Positions 1-7,171 of a stretch of DNA of 16,117 bases are shown piece by piece (within the stretch, counting starts at the first letter, position 1; the number at the start of each line of letters is the position of its first letter). Origin of the DNA: an uncultured Clostridia bacterium (lineage in GTDB: Bacteria > Bacillota > Clostridia > Oscillospirales > Oscillospiraceae); the NCBI GenBank assembly GCA_946184215.1, contig CAMHER010000020.1, positions 1 through 16,117 of the forward strand, given 5' to 3'. The notes under the pieces are model-generated. The model was not told the DNA's origin and did no database searches. It saw nothing but the letters and a program-made list of their open reading frames with translations. Made by a program: the position numbers and the translations under genes.

Positions 1-1
1 A

Positions 2-3000
2 ACACACACCATCGCGAATCTGATGGGCCATTTTCTGGCCCAGGGCAAGAGCGTCCTGGTGACAAGCCACACCAAGAAAGCGCTGAGCGTCCTGAAGGAA
101 AAGGTCACGCCCGGGCTGCAGAATCTGTGCGTCTCCATTCTGGATGATTCCAACGTGGATATGGAGAGGTCGGTCGACGGGATCACGGACTACATGTCCA
201 GAACGACCTCGTTTGAACTGAAAAAGGAAATGGACGCGCTGGCTGCTGAGCGGCGGGATATCATCGATCAGCTTGCCAGAGTGCGGCGGAATATATTTGC
301 GATCATCCAGCAGGAATGCGGCAGCATCGTGCTGAATGGCGAGTCAATCTCTCCTTCCAAAGCGGCGGCTTTTGTAAGTGAACGCGCAGAGGATCTGTCA
401 TACATTCCGGGCAGCGTTCGCCTTCACGCGCCACTGCCCTTGTCCTTTGAGCAGCTGAAAGATCTGTACCGGAGCAACGAAGGGATTTCCGAGCCAGACG
501 AAGAAGAGCTAAAATGCGGTATTCCTGACCCTGCCGGGATCCTGTCTCCCTCAGATTTTGAGCAGATATGGACAGCGCTCCAAGCGGCAAAAGGAGAAAT
601 CTCATCCACAGAGCAGAAGAAAAACTGGCGGGTTCATCTCGATGAGAATGAAGGTCGAGTCGAGCTGACCGGCGGGTTCGGTAAGCTCTCTTTCCGGCTT
701 ACAGATGACGAAACGCTGCATGCTCTGAAAGATTATAATGCCTCTTTCGGACAAATCGGGCAGTGGATGAAGTGCGCTGCGGTCGATGGAAAAAACGGCG
801 GAGCCTATCGTCAGCGTTGGATCACGTTGATTGATCAGATACGGAGCACCTGTGAATATGCGGAGTCCGTCGTTGCCGAGCAGTTTGGAAAGACAATTGA
901 GATTGCGCCGGATGCGGATGATGCCCTGCGCCGCACATATGAAAAGATCCGTGGGATCCTTGCAAGCAAGGGAAAGCTCTCGTGGTTTGATTTGACCTTC
1001 AATAAAGAAATCGAACCCGCCCTGTCTAAATCCGGTGTTGACGGTCATCCCGTTCAAACTGCCGAAGAGTGCGACATTATTCTGCATTGCATGGAGTTGA
1101 ACTCTATGCGGAAGCAGTGCGCGCTCTATTGGAATGAACTGCTTGCGCCCAATGGCATTCCCGAGTTTTCCACGCTGGATGCGAGAAGACCGGAGTCGAT
1201 TGCGGCCAACATGCTGCCGCAGATCGAGCGATATCTCGATTGGTATCATACGGATTATCAGCGTTTGGCCGATCTTCTGGAAGAAGCCGGTCTGTCGTCA
1301 GATACCCTTTTTATGAAGGATACGCTGGATTCCGACCTTGTTGCAACCGGAAAGATATTGGATGCTGTCGACCACATCATTCCGTCTGTTTGTGACGTAT
1401 ATGGCGCTGCACTCAGGATCCGGGAAAAAACCGCACTCCTGGCAGCTACGAAACAGATCTTGCTTTCCGGACAGAGGGCGGGCAGTCAAACCTGCCGCAG
1501 AGTCGTTGAAATGATGGATGGCGGAGATGTTTCCGGTTACGCAGATGCGTTTGCTACGTTGGAAAAGCTGTACGAGAAGTATGCCCTGCAGAGCAGCCGG
1601 GGAGAACTTCTGCACGAGCTGGAGCCCTTTGCCCCGCAGTGGGCGGAGGCTATCCGCGCCCGGGTTGGGATCCATGGTCAGGCGATCGTTCCGGAAACGA
1701 TAGAGGACGCCTGGAAATGGAAGCAACTGTCGGGGATCGTTGCAGAAATCACCGCGCAGCCTTTTGAGGCGCTTCAGGCAGAGAGCCTGCGACTCAGCAA
1801 AGAGTATCGGGATACTACCGCAAGATACGCTGAGAAGAGCGGATGGTATCACCTGCTTCGCCGCACAGAAGCAGACATCGATATGAAGCAGGCATTGCAG
1901 GGGTGGAAACAGACCGTCAAGCGGATCGGCAAGGGAACGGGAAAGACCGCGCCTGCTCTGAAAGCGAAGGCCAGAGAGTTGATGACAAAATGCCAGAGCG
2001 CAGTTCCCGGATGGATCATGCCGATCAATCGCGCGCTGGACAGTTTGAACCCCAAGTCTAACCGCTTTGATATCATTATCATCGATGAGGCCAGCCAATC
2101 GGATGTCTCATCACTTGCCATTCTGTATATGGGCAGAAAGCTTATCATCGTCGGCGATGACAAGCAGGTCAGCCCCATGGCGATCGGCGTGGAAGCAGAT
2201 AAAATGAGCGCCCTGGAGCAGATGTACATAAAGGACAAGATTCCCAATTCCCATCTGTACAATGCCAAAACGTCTATTTACGATATTGCGGCTACGACCT
2301 TCCAGCCTCTGATGCTCCGGGAGCATTTTCGCTGCGTGCCGGAGATTATCGGTTTCAGCAACATGCTCTCCTATGATTACAAGATCAAGCCCCTTCGAGA
2401 CGCCAGCAACAGCGTACTGCTGCCCGCGGTCGTCAATTACCGGGTCGCAAATGGGCATCGTGAACACAACAAGACAAACCCCAATGAGGCCAAGGCGATT
2501 GTTGCGTTAATGCAGGCATGCATTGATCAGCCGGAATATGCCGGAAAGAGTATGGGCGTTATTTCCCTTCTGGGCGATGAACAGGTCAAGCTGATCCAGC
2601 AACTGATTGAGAAAAAGATTAATCCCAAAGAAACTGTACGCAGAAACATCTTGTGCGGCAACTCAGCAAACTTTCAGGGTGATGAGCGCGATGTGATTTT
2701 CCTGAGCGTTGTCGACAGCGGCGACGGGAACGGGCCGATCCATATGCAGAATTTTGGGCCGGATGATGCCATTAGAAAGCGTTATAATGTTGCTGCCAGC
2801 CGTGCTCGGGATCAGCTTTGGGTCGTGGATTCCCTCGATCCAGCAAGTGACCTGAAACCCGGCGACATCCGTAAAACGCTGATTGAATACTCCATCAATC
2901 CGCAGGCATCCGATGTTCGCAGGGCTGAAATTGAAGCGCATGCAGAATCTCCCTTTGAAGCTGGAGTTGCAAAAACACTGTCTGACAGAGGTTATCATCT

Positions 3001-4669
3001 GGTCCAGCAGTGGAAAGTCGGCGCATATCGGTTGGATATGGTCGCGGTTTGCGGAAAGAAAACGGTTGCTATCGAATGTGATGGAGAGCGCTGGCACAGC
3101 GGAGAGACGAAGGTTCGCGAAGACATGGAACGGCAGACAATTCTAGAAAGATTGGGATGGCGCTTCATTCGAATTCGCGGAAGTGAGTATTTCCGGAATC
3201 CCGAAAAAACCATGGAACGGGTTATCAGAGAATTATCCTCTTTTGGGATCGAACCGGAAGAGAGCAACTCGGCACCAGCTGAAAGCCGTACTTCTGAGCT
3301 GTTTCAACGGGTGAAGAGTCAGGCAGAGCTTGCACTCCTAAAGGAAAACGGACAAGCGATAGAGTCGATAGAGGATACAATCGCAGGTGCTTTGGATCCT
3401 AAGCGAGTTATCAGAGAATTGCTCAAGACGCCTTCGCCGCTGCCCCAAGTTCCAGCGCAAAAGAATACTATTTCAGAGCGTTCTGAAGGAATCGGTGACC
3501 AGGCCTCGGCGACTGAATTTGGGGAGAGAAAGGGAGCCGACGCTCAGAATCCACAGCGTGAAAGAGAGCAGGCCAATGCAGAGACGGTCGATAGCCGCAA
3601 AAACGAAAGAGGAGAGAGAGGAGAGGCAGGTACACAAAATAAACATACAGGTAGTATATTAAGCGCAATTGAGGAAAGCGAGAAAACACCACAATCTCCG
3701 AAAAACAGCACACATAATCACGATGACAGGACGTCTTTTTCCCGTTGGCTTGAAGACGACAAAAAGCTTTCCGCTCGAGATAGCAGGAGCGTTGTTTCTG
3801 CATTGTCTATTTCGCAAATGTTTTTGCAAGAGAATATAACGCCAAAGCTTTCATTGTTTTCTACAGTTCCAGGCGTAGTAAAAGATTCAATCCGTGTGTT
3901 ACTATCTGATCCGGTCTTTTCAAAGAAGAACGACGAGCGCGGAGGAAGATACTTTGATGCGTTGGTGAAGCTAAATGAATTCAATCAGCGAAACGAATCG
4001 GCATCGACGAATATCATGGAATTTGTTGTTCCTGTGGTTGATGAGAAAGCAGACAAAGAAAAGACTGGATCTGTCGAGGAAGCCCTATCCGCAAAGGGTG
4101 TTCCTTATTGGAAAGCCGCCAAAAACTATCTTTTCATAGAGAAAAAGAATGCACCGGATGACGTGATGCGGGCAATTCGAAAATGCAGTGATATTATTTC
4201 TGTAACTTCCGTTCGAAGATATGGAAACGATTGTTGGAGAATTCGACTTTATGAAGAAAACCCGGTGATGCAGGAGGATTCTCACAAGACAGAAAGCAAC
4301 CGCGATAAATTTCAGCAGGATACGGCGAACAAAATCTCTCTTTCTTCAGAGAAAACAGAACCCGTAACTAATGCTGAACCTAAGCTTGGCATATCCTCCT
4401 CAGAGCAAGCAGACAATTCAGTCACTGAGCAAATGGTGATTCCTGAAGTGGAAAAGCCGCAACAAAAACCTGCGAATGTGATAGCGTTGCTGAAGCAAAA
4501 CAAAATCAAGTACGTTGATAAGCGGCAGAGCAACGGCGCGTTGTGGATCATCGGTGGGCGGGAACTTGACCCAATCGTGCGGGAATGCCGAAAGCTTGGC
4601 GTTTATTTCCGGTACAAAGCAGACGGAGGAAGGCAAACCGGCTTTAAGCCAGGCTGGTGGGCGAAATAA
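2..4669 (+). CDS. SF1 helicase-endonuclease fusion (defence-type), 5' truncated by the window edge
   Basis: The frame is already open at base 2 and reads THTIANLMGH, the residues that directly follow a Walker A GTGKT, so the true start is upstream. Numbering from the ATG at 23: motif Ia follows (VLVTSHTKKAL, about 12-22), Walker B DEASQ is at 688-692, motif III GDDKQVSP at 711-718, motif V around Q885, and motif VI YNVAASRARDQ at 921-931. These fit the AAA_11/AAA_12 (Upf1-like) SF1 helicases. A PD-(D/E)XK nuclease of the REase_MTES_1575/Vsr-like type follows, with D1005 and E1018-C-D at its core. Residues about 1090-1300 are charged and low-complexity. Two small modules end the protein; the last (about 1480-1548) contains an LWIIGG core and a C-terminal PGWW. 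About 400 residues between motifs Ia and II are a helical insertion. Such fusions are common in defence islands; an anti-phage role is inference. No partner gene is visible. Confidence 0.9.
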   Translation, partial: THTIANLMGHFLAQGKSVLVTSHTKKALSVLKEKVTPGLQNLCVSILDDSNVDMERSVDGITDYMSRTTSFELKKEMDALAAERRDIIDQLARVRRNIFAIIQQECGSIVLNGESISPSKAAAFVSERAEDLSYIPGSVRLHAPLPLSFEQLKDLYRSNEGISEPDEEELKCGIPDPAGILSPSDFEQIWTALQAAKGEISSTEQKKNWRVHLDENEGRVELTGGFGKLSFRLTDDETLHALKDYNASFGQIGQWMKCAAVDGKNGGAYRQRWITLIDQIRSTCEYAESVVAEQFGKTIEIAPDADDALRRTYEKIRGILASKGKLSWFDLTFNKEIEPALSKSGVDGHPVQTAEECDIILHCMELNSMRKQCALYWNELLAPNGIPEFSTLDARRPESIAANMLPQIERYLDWYHTDYQRLADLLEEAGLSSDTLFMKDTLDSDLVATGKILDAVDHIIPSVCDVYGAALRIREKTALLAATKQILLSGQRAGSQTCRRVVEMMDGGDVSGYADAFATLEKLYEKYALQSSRGELLHELEPFAPQWAEAIRARVGIHGQAIVPETIEDAWKWKQLSGIVAEITAQPFEALQAESLRLSKEYRDTTARYAEKSGWYHLLRRTEADIDMKQALQGWKQTVKRIGKGTGKTAPALKAKARELMTKCQSAVPGWIMPINRALDSLNPKSNRFDIIIIDEASQSDVSSLAILYMGRKLIIVGDDKQVSPMAIGVEADKMSALEQMYIKDKIPNSHLYNAKTSIYDIAATTFQPLMLREHFRCVPEIIGFSNMLSYDYKIKPLRDASNSVLLPAVVNYRVANGHREHNKTNPNEAKAIVALMQACIDQPEYAGKSMGVISLLGDEQVKLIQQLIEKKINPKETVRRNILCGNSANFQGDERDVIFLSVVDSGDGNGPIHMQNFGPDDAIRKRYNVAASRARDQLWVVDSLDPASDLKPGDIRKTLIEYSINPQASDVRRAEIEAHAESPFEAGVAKTLSDRGYHLVQQWKVGAYRLDMVAVCGKKTVAIECDGERWHSGETKVREDMERQTILERLGWRFIRIRGSEYFRNPEKTMERVIRELSSFGIEPEESNSAPAESRTSELFQRVKSQAELALLKENGQAIESIEDTIAGALDPKRVIRELLKTPSPLPQVPAQKNTISERSEGIGDQASATEFGERKGADAQNPQREREQANAETVDSRKNERGERGEAGTQNKHTGSILSAIEESEKTPQSPKNSTHNHDDRTSFSRWLEDDKKLSARDSRSVVSALSISQMFLQENITPKLSLFSTVPGVVKDSIRVLLSDPVFSKKNDERGGRYFDALVKLNEFNQRNESASTNIMEFVVPVVDEKADKEKTGSVEEALSAKGVPYWKAAKNYLFIEKKNAPDDVMRAIRKCSDIISVTSVRRYGNDCWRIRLYEENPVMQEDSHKTESNRDKFQQDTANKISLSSEKTEPVTNAEPKLGISSSEQADNSVTEQMVIPEVEKPQQKPANVIALLKQNKIKYVDKRQSNGALWIIGGRELDPIVRECRKLGVYFRYKADGGRQTGFKPGWWAK

Positions 4670-4699
4670 TGAAACACTCGAGTCGTAGCGCGTTTTAGT

Positions 4700-5047
4700 T
4701 TGTGTTTCTGTCTGTCGACACATTGTACAGCACTAGCTTGGACGCTTGGGACGCGCTGGGAATGGGGTCGTGAGGCGGCATCTCGCCTGTGCGGGTTCCC
4801 TGCCGGCGTAGTGGCCCACTACATAGGCCGCTATATGCAGATGCACCTTGCGGCAGAGGAGCGCATCGCCGATGTGTGGCCTGAGGCTGTCGAGCTGACT
4901 GTTGCTCTGCTTGCCGGGCGGCTAGATGTAGCTGTTAGCCTTGCCGATCAGGGCGTGATCGATCCTGACACGGCCGCGAGGTTGGGAATGTTGCAGTGTG
5001 AGGAAATTGGCCAACTGTTGGATGGGGATGATGCATATGAGGCGTAG
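4700..5047 (+). CDS. Unrecognised small ORF, possibly a 5'-truncated remnant
   Basis: The frame is open from a TTG at 4700 and no ribosome binding site is visible there. Internal starts such as the ATG codons around 4832-4840 are equally possible. Up to 115 residues are encoded; the second half is an acidic helical stretch (LAAEERIADVWPEAVEL, then LLDGDDAYEA) without membrane segments or a motif I know. Codons are GC-rich compared with the 3' end of the helicase gene upstream and the pseudogene downstream. The stop overlaps the ATG at 5037 of the signal peptidase remnant by 11 bp, which suggests the two were once translationally coupled. The gene probably came in with the peptidase and lost its beginning at the junction near 4670-4700. 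Function unknown. Confidence 0.4.
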   Translation: MCFCLSTHCTALAWTLGTRWEWGREAASRLCGFPAGVVAHYIGRYMQMHLAAEERIADVWPEAVELTVALLAGRLDVAVSLADQGVIDPDTAARLGMLQCEEIGQLLDGDDAYEA

Positions 5048-5538
5048 GTGGTTTGCGTAGCTGCTGTGTGTGGCAACTGTAGTCGCATACACGGCAGCTG
5101 TGATGGTAGCATATGTTCTTTCCAAATCTATGGAGTCCACTGTGCATGTGCATTCCATCATCGTCGGTTGGAGACTGCCGTATGTTATCGGCGATTCCGA
5201 GCCGCAGCACGGTGAGATTGTGATTTTCAAAGATAACAAAGAACGTGGCGTTCTATTGATTTCTATTGATTAAGAGAATCATCGGTATTGCCGGAGACGT
5301 GATCGACATCAAGGACGGCTTCGTTTATGTGAACGGTGAGAAAAGCTCCGAGAAGTATTTACCGGAAGGAACGGAAACGAGTACTGGCGAAACCTCACAT
5401 TGGGAAGTCTCTGAGGGATGCTGTTTCGTCATGGGAGACAACAGAGGCTCTTCTTTTGATAGTTGGTATTGGACACTCGAATATATACCATACAGCGCTC
5501 TGCAGTCTCGGTTTGTTGGTTGGCTCTCTATTATATAG
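5037..5538 (+). pseudogene. Signal peptidase I (S26) broken by a 10-bp tandem duplication and an amber codon
   Basis: From the ATG at 5037 the frame reads MRRRWFA, a TAG at 5058-5060, then a hydrophobic segment and the Ser motif SKSMEST of S26 peptidases. It runs on to a stop at 5271. The other half, in the next frame from 5266, starts at the catalytic Lys box (IKRIIGIAGDVIDIKDG, Lys codon 5272-5274) and continues through VYVNG and MGDNRGSSFDSWYW to a stop at 5538. The break is an exact tandem repeat, TTCTATTGAT at 5251-5260 and again at 5261-5270. Deleting one copy gives continuous GVLLIKRIIGIAG, about 163 residues, normal for a small Firmicutes signal peptidase. A GTG at 5070 could bypass the amber codon but would shorten the anchor. 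The Ser and Lys of the catalytic dyad are on separate pieces, so no active enzyme is expected. It is unrelated in sequence to the S26-like protein at 12481-13092. Confidence 0.85.
5251..5270 (+). repeat. 10-bp perfect tandem duplication causing the frameshift
   Basis: Two adjacent copies of TTCTATTGAT. Ten bases shift the frame by one; with one copy the S26 reading frame is restored across the junction. Confidence 0.95.
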
Positions 5539-5582
5539 TTGACTCCAGACCATTTTTGCGCTACCCTAAACACGTATGTAAG

Positions 5583-5646
5583 CCCCAAAAGTACGGGAAA
5601 AGTCAAACTCTCCAAGGTTCAAATTGCCCCAAAAAACACCCCAAAA
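5583..5646 (+). repeat. Three direct copies of CCCCAAAA beside the tRNA fragment
   Basis: CCCCAAAA occurs at 5583-5590, 5627-5634 and 5639-5646, in an AT-rich non-coding stretch (5539-5702) that otherwise holds nothing I recognise. Short direct repeats at this distance from a tRNA-derived core are what arm-type integrase or excisionase binding sites look like; that role is inference. Confidence 0.4.
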
Positions 5647-5702
5647 TTTTTTGTTAGCGCAGGAAGCCATTGATTTTACAGGGCATACGTGGTTTTGGAT
5701 TA

Positions 5703-5752
5703 TCAGACTCCGACTCTGGAGGTCGTGGGTTCGAATCCCGTCAGCCGTACCA
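5703..5752 (+). other. 3' fragment of tRNA-Arg(CCG), likely displaced attachment-site end
   Basis: The sequence folds as the 3' two thirds of a tRNA: anticodon stem TCAGA/TCTGG (5703-5707, 5715-5719), loop CTCCGAC with anticodon CCG at 5710-5712, variable loop AGGTC (5720-5724), T-stem GTGGG/CCCGT around the TTCGAAT loop (5730-5736), acceptor strand CAGCCGT (5742-5748), A, then encoded CCA (5750-5752). The expected D-arm and the 5' acceptor strand (ACGGCTG) are absent upstream, so it cannot be a functional tRNA. A 3' tRNA piece starting at the anticodon arm is the usual leftover when an element integrates in a tRNA gene and restores the intact copy at its other end, here to the left of the window. 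Confidence 0.75.
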
Positions 5753-5754
5753 AA

Positions 5755-5791
5755 AGGCAGGCATTCCCATAAGGGGATACCTGCCTTTTTT
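5755..5791 (+). terminator. Rho-independent terminator after the tRNA-Arg fragment
   Basis: AGGCAGG pairs with CCTGCCT, followed by one C-A mismatch and six more pairs, loop ATAA, then a run of six T (5786-5791). It starts three bases after the encoded CCA, as expected for a tRNA terminator. Confidence 0.85.
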
Positions 5792-5803
5792 GTTAAGGAT
5801 CGT

Positions 5804-5820
5804 GAACCCACGACCTCCAG
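5804..5820 (-). repeat. Inverted 17-bp copy of the tRNA-Arg variable/T-arm core
   Basis: GAACCCACGACCTCCAG is the exact reverse complement of 5716-5732 in the tRNA fragment. The match stops within the T-loop. It places a minus-strand copy of the core between two plus-strand copies. Confidence 0.8.
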
Positions 5821-5848
5821 CTGCGAAGCACATTCAATCCGCCGGAGG

Positions 5849-5873
5849 CTGTTTTGCGCTTTGCGTAAAACAG
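5849..5873 (+). repeat. 11-bp stem hairpin next to the second tRNA fragment
   Basis: CTGTTTTGCGC and GCGTAAAACAG pair over 11 positions (one G-T wobble) around a TTT loop. It lies where the anticodon arm would be in an intact tRNA and abuts the second core copy. No T-run follows, so it is not a terminator. Confidence 0.55.
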
Positions 5874-5904
5874 GTCGTTGGTTCGAATCCCGTCAGCCGT
5901 ACCA
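5872..5904 (+). other. Second, shorter 3' tRNA-Arg fragment (direct repeat of 5720-5752)
   Basis: Bases 5872-5907 repeat 5720-5755 with a single difference (T at 5879 for G at 5727), covering the variable loop, T-arm, 3' acceptor strand, CCA and three following A. The substitution breaks a T-stem pair. No anticodon arm, D-arm or 5' half precedes it. It looks like an older displaced 3' end from another integration at the same tRNA, or a duplication of the first fragment. Confidence 0.7.
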
Positions 5905-5905
5905 A

Positions 5906-5940
5906 AACGCAGCCACCCCGTATGGGATGGCTGCGTTTTT
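5906..5940 (+). terminator. Rho-independent terminator after the second tRNA fragment
   Basis: AACGCAGCCA pairs with TGGCTGCGTT, then a C-A mismatch and three G-C pairs, loop GTAT, followed by a T-run to 5940. Its layout, including the C-A mismatch, mirrors the terminator at 5755-5791, supporting a common origin of the two tRNA-terminator units. Confidence 0.85.
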
Positions 5941-6013
5941 GAATAGCATCAGAGGAATTCGAACCGAGCAGGAGCAACTGGCGCACGCCAGAGCCGCGAG
6001 TACGAAAGCAGCA

Positions 6014-6046
6014 ATTGTGCTCTTTTGAAAAAACAAAAGGCACAAT
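6014..6046 (+). promoter_or_regulatory. Hairpin in the leader of the metal-uptake operon
   Basis: ATTGTG plus TCTTTTG (one bulged C at 6020) pairs with CAAAAGG plus CACAAT around an A6 loop, 13 pairs in all. No T-run follows on either strand. It lies 55 bases before the permease start, so it could be a leader structure or an operator-like inverted repeat. The gap 5941-6100 otherwise holds only the palindrome at 6059; I see no clear Fur box or riboswitch. Confidence 0.4.
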
Positions 6047-6058
6047 GTGAAGAAATAT

Positions 6059-6070
6059 CCCCCCGGGGGG
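6059..6070. repeat. Perfect C6G6 palindrome upstream of the permease gene
   Basis: Six C followed by six G, self-complementary, 30 bases before the permease start and 18 before its ribosome binding site GGGAGA (6088-6093). Function unknown. Confidence 0.6.
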
Positions 6071-6100
6071 CTTGTGGGAATGATTTTGGGAGAATAAAAT

Positions 6101-7171
6101 ATGCGTATGAACATGCGATCGGATTTAGAAAAAAACAGAAGAAAGAATGTGGCGGCAATCGCTGTCCTGGCTGCAGCCGTGATGGCGCTCGCTCTTGTTT
6201 GCCTGTTTGTGGGTTCTTCTCACATGAGCATTGCGGAATGCTTTGCCGCGCTGGCAAAAAAGGGCAGCGCCGCCCAGGTGCGGATCATATGGAATATCCG
6301 CATCCCGCGGGTGCTTGCGGCCATTCTGGCCGGAGCCGGGCTTTCGGTTTCGGGTCTCATCATGCAGACCAATCTGAACAACCCCATGGCTTCGCCCTCC
6401 ACGCTGGGCGTATCCAATGCGGCGGTGTTCGGCGCCAATCTCTCCATCATTGCTTTCGCAGGCGGTTTTCTGGATACGGGGAACCATCTGTCAAGCTACA
6501 CGGTGGGCGCCAATCCCTATGCCACCTCGCTGATGGCCTTTCTATTCTCCGCTCTCTCGATTTTTTTGATCTTAGGGCTGTGCCGGATTCGGGCTTTTCA
6601 GCCCGGTGTTGTGGTGCTCTCCGGCATTGCCATCGGTTCGGTGTGGACAGCGGCTACAACGATTCTGCAGTTTTACGCTACCGATGTCGGCCTCTCCGCC
6701 GCCGTAATCTGGACTTTCGGCGATCTGGGCAGAGCGACCTACCGCACGGATTGGATCATGGCTGTGGTCGTGGCGGTCGGGATCGGATATTTCGCGCTCA
6801 TGAGCTGGCGCTTCAATGCGCTTCTCAGCGGAGACGCGGCGGCCAAAAGCATGGGTGTGGCTGTGGATCGGCTGCGCTTTGTGTCCATGCTGCTGGCCTC
6901 TGTCATCACGGCGGTTTGCGTATCGTTCCTTGGCATCATTGGTTTTGTGGGCATTATCTGCCCGCATGTGACCAAAAAGCTGCTGGGCCACGATCACCGG
7001 GTCTCGATCCCGGCCTCCGCCCTCAGCGGCAGCATGCTCCTGTTGCTGGCGGACACGCTCTCCCGCAGCATTGGCAACGGCTCGGCTCTGCCGGTAGGCG
7101 CGATCACAAGCCTTCTGGGTGCGCCCTTCTTCCTTGCTATCATCTTCACCCGGAAGGGGGAGCATAACTGA
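6101..7171 (+). CDS. FecCD-family ABC permease for metal chelates
   Basis: A 356-residue polytopic membrane protein of the BtuC/FecCD family, which forms the channel of iron-siderophore, haem or cobalamin importers. The start at 6101 has a good ribosome binding site, GGGAGA at 6088-6093. Family signatures are visible: RIPRVLAAILAGAGLSVSG near residues 66-84, then NNPMASPSTLGVSN, the conserved block before TM3; FLGIIGFVGIICPHVTK, which follows the ATPase coupling region; and the C-terminal LADTLSR segment. Length and about ten hydrophobic segments are normal for the family. The stop overlaps the ATPase start in TGATG, so the two are cotranslated. Substrate cannot be told from sequence; no second permease gene follows, so it should act as a homodimer. 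Confidence 0.95.
   Translation: MRMNMRSDLEKNRRKNVAAIAVLAAAVMALALVCLFVGSSHMSIAECFAALAKKGSAAQVRIIWNIRIPRVLAAILAGAGLSVSGLIMQTNLNNPMASPSTLGVSNAAVFGANLSIIAFAGGFLDTGNHLSSYTVGANPYATSLMAFLFSALSIFLILGLCRIRAFQPGVVVLSGIAIGSVWTAATTILQFYATDVGLSAAVIWTFGDLGRATYRTDWIMAVVVAVGIGYFALMSWRFNALLSGDAAAKSMGVAVDRLRFVSMLLASVITAVCVSFLGIIGFVGIICPHVTKKLLGHDHRVSIPASALSGSMLLLLADTLSRSIGNGSALPVGAITSLLGAPFFLAIIFTRKGEHN

Noticed and set aside
5266..5538. A separate functional protein from the second half of the split peptidase
   Set aside because: It would start at a TTG inside the duplication, without a membrane anchor or the catalytic Ser.
5703..5904. Calling functional tRNA-Arg genes
   Set aside because: Both copies lack the D-arm and 5' acceptor strand, and the second also lacks the anticodon arm and has a broken T-stem pair.
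5954..5975. A fourth tRNA-like TTCGAA T-loop
   Set aside because: The flanks do not form a T-stem on either strand, and no acceptor or CCA follows.
5566..6043. Small minus-strand frames with GIRTHDLQSRS- and TGFEPTT-like peptides
   Set aside because: These are well-known spurious translations across tRNA 3' ends and terminators, not genes.
6025..7167. 380-residue open frame on the plus strand overlapping the permease gene
   Set aside because: It is a +1 shadow of the FecCD gene: Cys/Arg/His-rich, no domain, while the other frame has a full family signature and ribosome binding site.
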